DNA of 64,000 nt from Zanthoxylum bungeanum (lineage: Eukaryota > Streptophyta > Magnoliopsida > Sapindales > Rutaceae), in assembly GCA_019454045.1 (NCBI GenBank), contig SKCR01049657.1:62001-126000 (forward strand), given 5' to 3'. This document shows positions 35,400 through 47,422 of this stretch, piece by piece. The notes beneath the pieces were generated by a model. The model made no database searches and was not told where the DNA came from. It worked only from the letters and a program-made list of their open reading frames with translations. Every line of letters starts with the position of its first letter. Within the stretch, counting starts at the first letter, position 1. The position numbers and the translations under genes were made by a program.

Positions 35400-37002
35400 A
35401 ATTGGCTACCAATTTATTATCTTTATTAGGTCTCATCATCATACACCCTTAAACATGCATTCTAAACACATAATAAAGCGCATATGAAAATAAATAATAA
35501 TGATATGCGGATGGATACTTAACACATTGATCCTAGATCAAATCTCTCACTTTCTCTCTCAAACTAGCACTTGTATTACTTCTACCCGTTAAACTACACT
35601 TCTAAAGAAACCTCATTTACATTGAGGGGAATAGGTGAGAAGAGAATACAAAGAGAATAGAGGTGATAAGGCTGGACACGCAGGTCCAATTTAATAAATC
35701 GAATTTATTACAACAATTTCCAAAATTGCCCCCACCCGACTAATATCCATCCGATATACATTATTCATTCATCACAACCATGTATTCACACAAGCATGTT
35801 ATCAATCAATCTAATCACATTAATTAATCTGATAATTAGTGATCATCCAATGTTCAAACAACGATTTGATTTGTGCGAGTCAAACTCGTTTTTGCGAATA
35901 AGTACTCAAAGTACGAATTCTCGAATTAATTAAACTACAACATTAAATCCAATTTAATATGTATTTAATACTAATTCACTATTTAATTCCAAATTAAATA
36001 TTACACTTTATTAATAAACCTTTTACGACTTAAATTCCAAATTTAATCTTACGGGTCTCAAAGCCCGATTAACGTCCAACGTCAATTTAATTCAAGTCCA
36101 ATGGGCTTTAAATTAATTTCTTAAGGCATGGGCTTTGGCAACCAAAGCCCAATCAAGGAGTAACCCCATAAGCCAAGAAATCAATTTCGGCCCATTAGGC
36201 CCAATTAAACTTTAAAGGTTTATAAGTCACATTTGGGCTTTAAGGAAGTGGTTTTGGGCCCAATTGGATCCAATCCAATTTGCCTAAACCCAACTTTGTA
36301 CAACAAAGCCCAATAAGCCCATTTACAACTTTAAAAGCCCAAATCAAATTTTAAGGCCCAATTAATTAAATTACCAAATTCCAAATTTCCAATTTAATTA
36401 CCTAAAGTGTATATCATGATTAATCACCCAAATCAATATTTCCAAAACATCAAATTAGTCCAATTAATCATGCTTTTCATCATCATCACATGTCCAACAC
36501 ATTAATGAAAAATCAAACCCATTTACACATGCTTCAAGTCTCGGCCAAGGGAGATAATTTTGTCTGATTTGAATTCAATCCAATTAATTACACAATCGAC
36601 ATCGAATTAACTTCCCGAATGATTTCATTCTCATCCAATGTTCAAAAATAAAAAATACCAAGACATTAAATGGCATATACCATTCAGCCAAGGTAAGTAA
36701 TTTGGGGATTTTTGTTCAATTCAAAATTCAATCCAATTAATTTCAAATTAACATCATCCTACATGATTCTAACTCATCCAATGAATCAAAATCAAAAAAT
36801 CCAAGATTTCCAAAATACCCTATACATTCGGCCAAGGCATAAATAGGGGAAATTTGATCCAATCATAATTTCAACAAATTGATCCAATCAATCATTAATT
36901 CAATACAACATTTAAGCATACTCATCATCCAATTTCATAAAATCATGCTCAAATTGATTTTACACCCAATTTTAACCCTAAAAGTTTCATGCTTGAACCT
37001 AG
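35400..37002 (-). other. E9 untranslated leader
   Basis: No coding frame. TGGGCY-type motifs are dense at about 36050-36365; the rest is AT-rich. It is a close relative of the E3 leader. Confidence 0.6.
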
Positions 37003-37015
37003 GCTCTTGATGCCA
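37003..37015 (-). other. E9 primer binding site, mutated
   Basis: Position and flanks match the family site, but it reads TGGCATCAAGAGC on the minus strand: one substitution and one inserted base relative to TGGTATCAGAGC. Either it decayed after insertion or it was still usable. Confidence 0.75.
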
Positions 37016-37016
37016 T

Positions 37017-39086
37017 TGTTGGTTTTATTCTAGGTCCCAAGATCATCAAACAAGCATGAAGATGTGTGAAATACATATCAAAGAAGTTGCGGAATACTTA
37101 CATTGATCGGTTGAGACGATTTGATGAAGAACAAAACTGAAATTCTGCCCTCCAAATGGCGCCACTGCAGTGCAATCCACTGCCTTGAAAAATCAGATTT
37201 TGAGCTGAGATTTGAAGCTCCAAGCTTCGTCTAACGATTCCCGGCTCATGGGTGGGTTTCCCTAACACCTTCGTATGTCTTCTAGGAGTGTGCTAGCACT
37301 TGGATCTTGCCACAAAACCCTCAATATCCTCCATGTTCACGCATTTCTGGACAGTGAGCAGCCCCTTGGGCGCCACTTTGAGATGGGAAAGAGAGTTGGA
37401 GAGATAGATGGAGAGAGAGGATTGTCTAGGGTTTTCAAAATCATCTAATGAAAAATGAAATTATTAAAAGATAGAGATTTTTGCTTTTATACTTAAGGTA
37501 AAACCATTTCACTTTTACCCTAAACTTGGTAGGTGTGGGTAAATGGTTTTCCAAAAGTAAAACAAGGTAGTTGGGTGGTAGGTACACCAACCACACATGG
37601 GCCCCACATATTTGAATTCAAAATTCAAATATCTCTACGAACATTTGCCGCGGCTCGGTTTCGTTTAATCCGATTAGACGAACTTCTGTCGTTAAATAAT
37701 TAAATCTAATTTAAATAAATATCGATGCGACGCAAATATATTACGAACGTCGTTTACGAATTAATTCTAAATTAGTTCGTTCGTTCGCATTAAAGTCCGA
37801 CTTTAATTTCGTAATGAAATCCAATTCATATTAATATATCCGATATATTAATTTTAGCCCATTCGAATAAATTAAATAGAAAAATCAAATTTAACTATTA
37901 AATTTATTTTACCGATTAATTCCAAATTAATCGCGTTCTCTCTCTTTAGACGATATTTTATCCCAGATAAAATATCTCCGTAATTAATCCCAGATTAATT
38001 TTCTCTCTCATCGAAATAATCCCAGATTAATTAAAGTGCGAGTCATACGTCATCGGTGTATCATTGGGAAGGGACCCATGAGATCTCCGGATATGTTGGC
38101 AGTAAATTCGGTCGTCGGACTATCCGAACACGTAAGTACCAATACTACGTTTTACCGATTCACAAGACAAGGTTGGCTTCTAGCAAAGCGCCATGCCTAC
38201 CCAATTCTCCGGAAATATCCTTACAGGAATATATTGATCTGTATCAGGCGTAGTATACATCGTATATTGCATATCGATCTAGTATCGGATGGTCACGTGC
38301 TAGGCCTGGGGCTGGAGTTGTGTCTGCCCCGTACGAAGCACATGTCGGATGTCTGGTAACTAGTCTCTATAATCGGATATACATGACCTAGTCATAATAT
38401 CCCGATGGCCGCGCAGCACTTAAGAGCACTAATACCGTATCCTACGTGACATCATCTCCACTATGACTGGAGTGATACTTCCGTCTTGACATCACACCCA
38501 ATACTCTACGATTCTCAATATACCCAGTATTGGCGTACACAGAACCGGTTAAAGCCCTGGACGACCTCAACCAAAGTATATTGATTGTCGTAAGTATTAG
38601 CGGTGCAAGTCTCAGGTTAAGACCAAATACACCTACCCTGATTTCGGACTCCCATAGACACATAGTCATACTACCAATGGGATTCCGAGGGGGTCTATCC
38701 AGAGCGAAGCTGTTTCCCGTACTATCGGTGAAACACAACCTCCTACTACACTTGCATAAGTATCCAATACTTAAATATATGAGAACTATGCCCGTTATGC
38801 CCTCACAACGTGCACAAGTGCAATACTAGTCTTTTACGCATTACCGATGTCCAATCTCGATAATACTCTGACTAGGGATATTTAATGATTAATCCTTTGT
38901 GGACTGATACTGTCTCATATCATTCTCAATCCATGAACTAATCATAGGGACCTCCTATCATTTATATATCTAAGGTGATCTAATCACAAATGATAAGATA
39001 GCAATCTCTTTTGTCACATAGTTAATTTGTACAACAACACCATGATCTGTACAAATAGTGACGCTATGGGTCATAATTGTCCAACA
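37017..39086 (-). repeat. E9 5' LTR
   Basis: 2,070 bp; the partner of 29001-31085, differing by scattered substitutions and a few short indels. The palindrome array is at about 37690-38035. Confidence 0.9.
37690..38035. repeat. Palindrome array in E9 5' LTR (variant subfamily)
   Basis: Perfect units include 37789-37807 (ATTAAAGT-CCG-ACTTTAAT), 37830-37852 (arms 10, spacer CCG), 37887-37905 (arms 8, spacer CTA), 37913-37933 (arms 9, CCA), 37952-37976 (arms 11, CCA) and 37982-38000 (arms 8, CCA). Several arms differ from E4 at paired positions on both sides. Confidence 0.88.
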
Positions 39087-39720
39087 CCTCTCGGAATTCC
39101 ATTGGTAGTATGACTATGTGTCTATGGAAGTCCGAATCAGGGTAGGTGTATTTGGTCTTAACCTGAGACTTGCACCGCTAATACTTGCGACAATCAATAT
39201 ACTTTGGTTTTAGGTTGTCCAGGGCTTTAACAGGTTCTGTGTACGCCTCTGTTGGGAATATTGAGAATTGTAGTGTATTGGGTGTGATGTCAAGACGGAA
39301 GTATCACTCCAGTCATAGTGGATTTAATTTAGAATTAATTCGTTAGCGACGTGAATATCGATTTCGCTAGGCATAATCATTTAATTAAGTCGCAACGAAA
39401 ATTTGTTAATTTGGAATTAGCAAACTCGAGCCCGATAATGTTTGCGAGCGCATTCGTATTTCGAATTTAATTACGTCGCACACGTGAGCTTGGAATCACC
39501 ACCCAAAAGCTTGGAGCTTGGACCGAAAATGGAGGACTATTTTCAGTGGACTGTCGTGACTACTAGCAGCAAAACCGTGAGCTCAAGGAGGGCTTAAAGA
39601 GTTTTGTTCTTCGCCGCATCACTCAACCGCTCGATGTAAGTATTCCACAACTTCCTCGATGTATTCACTTTGTATTTTCATTGCTTGATATGATCTTGGG
39701 ATGCTTAGACAATTCCAACA

Positions 39721-40447
39721 ATGATATCTATGAGCAAGGTTGAGCATGAAAATATATAAGGGTTAAAATTGGGTAAAATGTATTTGAGCATGATTTGATG
39801 AAATTGGATGATTGAGTATGCTTAAATGTAGTTGAATTGAAGTTTGATGAAAGCAATTTCATGAAAATTGGTTTGGAATAATTTTCCCCAATTTGTTGAG
39901 GCTTGGCCGAATACACTACTACCCTAATGTCTTGGTGATTTTTTTGATTTTAATCATTGGATGAGTTGGAATGATGTTGGGTAATGTTGATTTGTAATTC
40001 AATTAGATTGAAACCGAATTGGACATTAAAAACCCCACATTGCCGAGACTTGTGTAGCATGAAATGGGTTTGATTTTTGATCAAATTGTGTTGGACACTA
40101 ATTGATGTAGATAAGCATAATTAATTAGGCTAATTGATGTTTTAGAAATGTTAATTTGGTTGATTATTTATGTAATACACTTTAGGTTAATTAAATATGA
40201 AATTTGGAATTTTTATGATTTAATTAATTGGGCTAATTTTGGAAATTGGGCTTAAAGTTGTTATTGGGCTTAAATGGGCTTGGTTGTACCAAGTTAGGTT
40301 TAGGCTAAATTGGTTGGATCCAATTGGGCCCAAAACCGTTACCATAAAGTCCAAATGCGACTAATGGACCTTAATTATTTTAATTAGGCCTAGTGGGCCA
40401 AAATTGATTTCTAGGCTTATGGGGTTACTCCTTGATTGAGCTTTGGT
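39721..40447 (+). other. E8 primer-site remnant and leader
   Basis: TGATATCTATGAGC at 39722-39735 is a decayed primer site. The plus-strand leader follows to about 40447, where the sequence flips to the opposite orientation (E10). No gene. Confidence 0.7.
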
Positions 40448-41273
40448 TATTGGGTTTGAGCCCATTAGGCCCAATTAAATAATTAAGGTCCATTAAGTCA
40501 TAATTGGACTTTATGGATGCGGTTTTGGGCCCAATTGGATCCAATCAAATTGGCCTAAACCTAACTTGGTACAACCAAGCCCAAAAGCCCAATTACAACC
40601 TTTAAGGCCCAAATCCAATTTAAACCCAATTAATTAACTTATAAAAATTCCAAATTCCACAATTAATTAACCTAAGTGTAATACACAATTAATCACCCAA
40701 TTAACATTTCTAAAATATCAATTAGCCTAATTAATCATGCACTTTAACATCAAATAGTGTCCAACACAATTTAATCAAAATCAAACCCATTTTCATGCTT
40801 CAATCCTTCTCGGCAATTAGGGCTTTTTCAATCCGATTCGGTTTCAATCCAATTGAATCCACAATCATCATTTCCCAAATCATTTCAACTCATCCAATGA
40901 ATCAAAATCAAAAAATCACCATGAATTTTTATATCACTATGAATTCGGCCAAGCCATAATTTGGGGAAAAATTGTTCAATTCAAAATTCAATCCAATTAA
41001 ACCTCAAATCAACATTACCCAATTGTTTTAAGTCATCCAATGATCAAAAAACAAATATTACCAAGACAATTAGGGTTTATCCATTTTCGGCCATGCCAAA
41101 GCTTTTGGGGAAAATTGATCCAATCCAATTTTCTTGAAATTGATCATGCACAACTTCAATTCAACCTCATTCAAGCATACTTAATCAAACAATTTAACCA
41201 ATTCATGCTCAAATCGATTTTGCCCAATTTTACACCCTAAAAATTTCATGCTTGATATAAGCTCAAGATACCA
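40448..41273 (-). other. E10 leader and primer-site remnant
   Basis: The same leader sequence as in 39721-40447 but on the minus strand, starting abruptly at GCCCATTAGGCCC. It ends in a degraded primer site at 41261-41273 (complement of GCTCAAGATACCA). E8 and E10 thus meet head-on, with no gag or pol between them. Confidence 0.72.
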
Positions 41274-41274
41274 T

Positions 41275-43135
41275 TGTTTGTTTCTAATTAGGTCCCAAGA
41301 AACATCAAACAAGCATGAAACAAGTGAATACAACAAAGGAGAATGGTGAAAACATATTCACAATGAACGGATCTTGCGATGCGAAGAACACAAGCCTTCA
41401 AGCTCCCTCAAAGGTCACGGCAGTAGCTCCCCTTAGCAGTGGACTGCTCGGTTGTGGCTCCTTTAGCTCCTCCAAGATTCGGCCATGGAAGACTCCATTG
41501 AAGCTCCAAGCTTCAAAAACGATTCCATGCTCACGAAAACGCTGCCCTATCACCTTAGGATGACTCAAGTGTGTGCTAGCACTTTGTATTTTGCAACAAA
41601 AAACTCATCTTCTTCTCACTGCTACTCGGCAGAAAACCAAAAAAGGAAGAAGGAGAGAAATGGCTCAAAGCCGTGAGAGAAGAGGAGGAAAGAGATGGGT
41701 TTCCTAGAAACCGTGAGTGTTATTGAGAGAGAGGAAAAAATTGTTTTTATATATTTGATTTTCCAAAATCAAATACCAAAAACCCTTTTTCATTTACCAA
41801 AAGTCAAAAAGCGAAAACTAATTAATATTTTTCAACTACCACATCAATCACTCAATCAATCAATCAAATTGTCATATCACTCAAAGTGACATGTGATTTG
41901 ACGCTTGATATGACTTGCATGTCGCACTCGAATTCGAAATGTGAATGTGCTCGCAAACACACACGGGCTCGGATTCGCTAATTCCAAATTAACGAATTTT
42001 TCGTTGCGACATAATTAAATGATTATGCCTAGCGAAATCACTATTCACGTCGCTAACGAATTAATTCTAAATTAACTCGTTCGCCCGAATTAAAATCTAA
42101 TTTCAATTCCACGTCGAAATCCAATTTCGCATAATATATCGAATATATTATTTTATCGATTAATTCCAAATTAATCGTTCTCTCTCTTTAATTGATATTT
42201 TATCCCAGATAAAATATCTCCGTAATTAATCCCAAATTAATTTTCTCTCTCATCAAATTAATCCCAGATTAATTAAAGTGCGAGTCATACATCATCGGTG
42301 AATCTTCGGGAAGCGACCCATGAGATCCCCGGATATGTTTGCAGTAAATACGATTGTCGGACTATCCGAACACGTAAGTACCTAGTACTACATTTGTACC
42401 GATTTACAAGACAAGGTTGGCTACTAGCAAAGCGCCATGCGTACCTAATTCTCCAGAAATATCCTTATAGGAATATGTGATCTATATCAGGCGTAGTATA
42501 CGTGGTATTGTGTATGCCAATCCAGCATCGGATGATCACGTGCTAGGCCTGGGGCTGGAATTGTGTCTGCCCCGTACGAAGCACATATCAGATGTCTGGT
42601 AACTAGTCTCTATAATCGGATATACATGACCTAGTCATAATATCCCGATAGCTCGAGCATTTAAGAGAACAAGTTCCGTATCCTATGCGATCATCATCTC
42701 CACTATGACTGTAGTGATACTTCTATCTCGACATCACACCCAACACACTACAATTCTCAATATACCCAGAATAGGCATACACTGAACCTGTTAAAACCCT
42801 GGACATGAGTATCCTATACCCAAATATATGAGAACTATGCCGTTGTGCCCTCACAAACGCGCACAAGTGTAATACTAGTCTTTTACGTATTTATCGATGT
42901 CTGATCTCGTTAATACTCTGACTATGGATATTTAATGATTTATCCTTCATGGATTGATACTGTCTCATATCATTCTCAATCCAGGAACAAATCACAGGGA
43001 CCTCCTATCATTTATATATCTAGGTGATCTAATCACAAATGATAAGAGTGCAATCTCCTTTATCACATAGTTAATTTGTACAACAACACAATGATCTGTA
43101 CAAATAGTGACGCTATGGGTCATAATTGTCCAACA
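41275..43135 (-). repeat. E10 5' LTR
   Basis: Copia LTR in minus orientation, TGTTTGTTTC...GTCCAACA, with an internal deletion near 42805 of the block that carries the second dyad of the U3. It abuts E11 integrase coding sequence with no recognisable TSD partner. Confidence 0.83.
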
Positions 43136-45623
43136 GTCAACCACTAGAGCTAATATATTCGGACATTTGCGGACCGATGAATGTAAAAGCCCGAGGTGGT
43201 TATGAATACTTCGTCACATTCATTGATGATTATTCAAGATATGGGTATGTCTACCTAATGCATCACAAATCAGATACCTTTGAAAAGTTCAAGGAGTATC
43301 GTGCTGAGGTTGAGAACCAATTAGGTAAGACAATCAAAACTCTACGATCAGATCATGGAGGGGAATACCTCGACAGAGATTTCGAGGAATTCTAGTTGAG
43401 CATGGGATAATATCCCAGCTCACAGCACCTGGAACACCACAACAAAATGGTGTTGCAGAAAGGAGAAATCGAACCCTACTAGACATGATGAGATCTATGT
43501 TTAGTTATAGCTCACTACCTAGTTCATTCTGGGGATATGCACTGCAAACCGCAATGCATATCCTTAATGTAGTTCCATCTAAGTCTGTTCCTAAGACTCC
43601 CTTAGAGTTGTGGAATGGTCGTAAAACTAGTTTACGACATTTCCGCATATGGGGGTGTCCAACACATGTGCTGAAGAATAAGACTACAAAGTTGGAGCCA
43701 CGTTTTCAGGTGTGCCTATTTGTAGGCTACCCTAAGGAGGCTAGGGGTGGATTCTTCTACAGTCCCGATGATAACAAAATATTTGTATCGACAAATGCTA
43801 TGTTTCTAGAGGAGGACTTTATGAGGGAGTTCAAGCCTCATAGTAAAATATTACTCGAGGAGTTACTTACTGGTTCGACCAGCACGCCATCGTCAACGAA
43901 AGTTGACAAATACATAGCACCTTCAACATCTGATAGTCAGATACTACCTAGTTAGAATGATCTACCACCTAGATGTAGTGGGAGGGTTGTACGACAACCT
44001 GATCGCTACCTAGGGGTTGGAGAGGCACAAGTTGTCACCTCCAGTGATGGCATAGATGATCCATTAACCTATAGTAGTGCAATGGATGATTCTGACAAGG
44101 AGGAATGGCTCAAAGCCATGAACCTAGAGATGGAGTCCATGTACTCCAACTCGGTCTGAGAACTTGTAGACCAATCTGATGGGGTGAAACCCATAGGTTG
44201 CAAGTGGATCTACAAGAGGAAGAGGGGATCAGATGGGAAGGTAAAGACCTTCAACGCTAGACTAGTGGCCAAAGGTTATATCCAGAAAGAGGGAGTTGAC
44301 TATGAGGAAACTTTCTCGCCAGTAGCTATGCTTAAATCCATCCACACTCTTCTATCCATTGCCGCATATTATGAATATGAAATTTGGCAAATGGATGTCA
44401 AGACTGCATTCTTGAATGGCAATCTTGATAAAAGTATCTATATGATACAACCAAAAGGGTTCATCGCCCAAGGTCAAGAGCAAAAGGTTTGCAAACTGCA
44501 AATGTCCATTTATGGACTCAAGCATGCATCTCGATCTTGGAATATAAGATTTGACTCAACAATCAAGTCTTATAATTTTGAGTAGAATGTTGATGAGCCT
44601 TGTGTATACAAGCGCGTCATTGACGGGAAGGTGGTTTTTCTTGTTTTATACGTTGATGATATTTTACTCATTGGGAATTATGTAAGGATATTATCAGACG
44701 TGAAAACCTGGCTAGCTGACCAATTCCATATGAAAGATTTGGGAGAGGCCAGTTATGTTCTTGGGATCCAGATACTTCGGGATCGCAAGAAACGACTATT
44801 AGCTATGTCTCAGGCATCCTATATCGACAAGATCCTTGTGCGATTTGGGATGCAGAATTCCAAGAAAGGCAATCTGCCTTATCGACATGGAATTCATTTT
44901 TCGAAGAAACAGTCTCCTAAGACACCTCAGGATGTTGAGGAAATGAGACATATCACATACGCCTTAGTAGTTGGTAGTCTCATGTATGCCATGTTATGCA
45001 CGAGATCGGACATCTGTTTTACAGTAGGAGCAGTCAGTAGGTTTCAGTCAAACCTAGGATTGGATCACTGGGTGGCTGTGAAACACATTCTCAAGTATCT
45101 TAAGAGAACGAGAGATTATATGCTTGTATATTCCGGTGAGGATATGATCCTAAGGGGATATACAGACTCTGATTTCCAGACAGATGTTGATTCCAGGAAA
45201 TCTACATCTGGATCAGTGTTCACCCTAGGTGGTGGGGCTATTGTATGGCGGAGTATAAAGCAATCTTGTATTGCTGACTCCACCATGGAGGCTGAATATA
45301 TAGCGGCTAAGGAAGCAGTCTGGCTCCGTAAATTCTTGAGAGATCTGGAAGTTGTTCCAGATATGGATAGACCACTCACACTCTATTGCGATAATAGTGG
45401 TGCGGTGGCAAACTCCAAGGAATCGAGAAGCCACAAAAGGGGAAACCATATAGAGAGGAAATATCATCTCATCAGGGAGATAGTGCAGAGAGGAGACGTT
45501 ACCGTCACAAAGATTGCATCCGCAGAGAACCTTGCTGATCCGTTTACAAAGACCTTGCCGGCTAAAGTTTTTGAAGGTCACCTAGATGGTCTAGGATTAC
45601 GTGACATGTCCCATTTTCTCTAG
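43136..45623 (+). pseudogene. E11 copia pol: integrase, RT, RNase H (Angela/BARE-like)
   Basis: A different, better-preserved copia. Integrase core: LELIYSDICGPM (first D), [11 protein letters not shown] (second D), then a 1-nt deletion near 43394 shifts frame; the third catalytic region [13 protein letters not shown] is readable in the next frame. The rest, to 45623, is one frame broken by TAG at 43953-43955, TGA at 44157-44159 and TAG at 44583-44585. RT shows GCKWIYKRKRGSDGK, EIWQMDVKTAFLNG, SIYGLKHASRSWN and the catalytic YVDDILL near 44650. RNase H shows GYTDSDF, MEAEYIA, LYCDNSGA and ENLADPFTK. Integrase starts abruptly at E10's LTR end; gag and protease are absent. Related to but clearly distinct from E12's pol. 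Confidence 0.92.
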
Positions 45624-45626
45624 TGC

Positions 45627-45636
45627 AAGTGGGAGA
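45627..45636 (+). other. E11 polypurine tract
   Basis: AAGTGGGAGA followed by T and the LTR start TGTTGGG at 45638. Confidence 0.87.
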
Positions 45637-45637
45637 T

Positions 45638-47388
45638 TGTTGGGATATATGCCCTAGAGCTGCATGTGATGTAAACGGTTTCATGTGTTTTGAAATAAAA
45701 TGATGCATTATTCATTTATCAAATTGTTTGTTTAATTTTCGCATATTATATATCTTCTTAAATACCTTAGATTACTTATGTACCTTCAGACTTAGTATAT
45801 GAGTGTCATATACAAGAGGATTTAAGTCTGAAGTTAGTAATCTTAAATAGTCCATAGAGAGCAAACAAAGTGGGTACTTTGTTTGCTGTTTATCTATAGC
45901 TGCGGTCCATTCTATATTTGTATGGCGATCTTGATCCGGATCGTACATGTAGAGACATGAGAATGGAGGCACATTGTATGATGCGATCATATAGGACTGG
46001 ACCCAGATAGAAATGACATTCTTATAATATCTGTTAAGCAAAGAAAGTCATTTCAATCTACTTGATGGTCATATATGGATTGATCTTAATCCTGAGTGTA
46101 CTACGAACTCCTGCATGGCAGGCTGTGTCCTTTGATTTACAAAGGTGAGGTTGGTGTAGCAGTCCCGACCAATAGCTATGTACTTTGGGGGCACAGTTTT
46201 TTTTGTAGCTGAGAACGTTTTACATAGACATGGAGCGAGAAGTAGATGAGTATCTTTCGTAAGGGTTGATTCGGTACTTGAACGATTTGAGCGCTCAAGT
46301 CTTTCTATTACGAATAGAAAGATTAATATCCATAATAGTTATGAATAAATCGTTCATTAGAGAATCAATGGAACTTAAGGTAAAAATAATTAGAGGGGTA
46401 TAACAGACATTATGACCCGACTCTAATTACGAGATACTCGTGAAGGGTAAATTCATATGTAATGACTATATCAGTGGACACCGACTTGGTTTGGCTTAAT
46501 ATTTCATCTACGGCAACGAGAGTGCAACTTCGGGTTTTTAGTGGAATAACCAGGAGTTAATAATTCGGAATATTTAATTAAGAGCTTAATTAATAATTCG
46601 AGATTATTAGAGCTCGGAACCGTAGGTCGATTTGGTCCCCGTCCTAGCTCGATATACTATAGCGAAGTTAATATAATTGGATAGTCCAATTATATACTCA
46701 CAAAGAAAAAATATTATTAATATGATTAATAATATTAATTATGTCACACTTGAAACTATATGTTAAAAGTTAATGTATGGTATTAATAATTATATGATAG
46801 TTATTAAATATAAAAATTTTGAATTATATATATGATATAATTTAATAAGGCTAAGATTGTAATTTCTATGTTATGGGTTTTGGAAACCCTTGATTTCATT
46901 TTGGAAGTAATGACTTTCAAAATATTAATCATACATTTAATTTGTAACATATATTGACTTTATGGAAAGTAAATAATATTGTTACAAAATTAATGAAGGA
47001 ATATAGGGCATGGCCGAATTCCTTAGACTATAAGGGAAATGATTTGTTTATTTTGGAAACAAAATAATCCTTTGCATTATTATTGGAAGTTATGACTTTC
47101 AAAAAGGATTATTGTTTAATCAATTTTATAACATCTTTTTAATTATGGTAATTAAGATTTGATGTTACAAAATTTAATCCAAATCCTAGCCTTTGCCGAA
47201 TTTCACTATATGGAGAGGATTGGTTGCTTTTGTTTTTTTGAAACAAAATTGACCTAAGTATAAAAGGAAAACTTGATTTTCTTTTGACTCTCTCTCTCAT
47301 TCAAGCAACCCTAGCCTCCTTATTCTTCTTATCTACCATTCTCTCAAAAGTTGAGAAACTCCATTGAAAAACAAAAGAAGAAAAATAA
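45638..47388 (+). repeat. E11 3' LTR, right end uncertain
   Basis: Starts TGTTGGGATATATGCCCTAG, closely resembling the LTR start of barley BARE-1/Angela elements (recalled, not compared). It has no similarity to the E1-E10 LTRs beyond TGTTGG. It is AT-rich, with no gene. Near 47388 it gives way to a patchwork junction before E7 resumes, without a clear CA end, so its 3' end is probably truncated. Confidence 0.75.
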
Positions 47389-47422
47389 AATGCATGTTTA
47401 AGGGTGTATGAAGAAACTCCAT
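47389..47422. other. Junction filler between E11 and E7
   Basis: The first 22 bp (47389-47410) copy 47470-47491, 81 bp downstream. The next 11 bp (AGAAACTCCAT, 47412-47422) copy 47354-47364 in the E11 LTR. This looks like a templated repair patch. E7 proper resumes at about 47417. Confidence 0.65.

Larger units (their letters stand above)
29001..39086 (-). mobile_element. E9: structurally complete copia element with dead coding region
   Basis: 10,086 bp with a perfect TSD CCTCT (28996-29000 and 39087-39091). It has two LTRs of 2,085 and 2,070 bp, a PPT and a primer-site remnant, all in minus orientation. The LTRs differ by roughly 2 percent by eye, so it is a relatively young insertion, yet the internal region has no domain-length reading frame and carries deletions shared with E3 and E4. 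It must have been copied with enzymes from another element. Confidence 0.92.
28613..39720 (+). repeat. E8 5' LTR, split by E9
   Basis: Plus-strand copia LTR: 28613-29000 and 39087-39720. The two parts join perfectly across E9. The right part has lost several hundred bases between the AGTCATAGTGG block (near 39320) and the palindrome array, and more sequence after about 39480. It ends ATTCCAACA. Confidence 0.85.

Noticed and set aside
28613..43135. A single giant foldback transposon made of E8 and E10
   Set aside because: The flanking bases do not match as a target duplication, and E11's integrase is cut at the right edge, so deletion or rearrangement is more likely.
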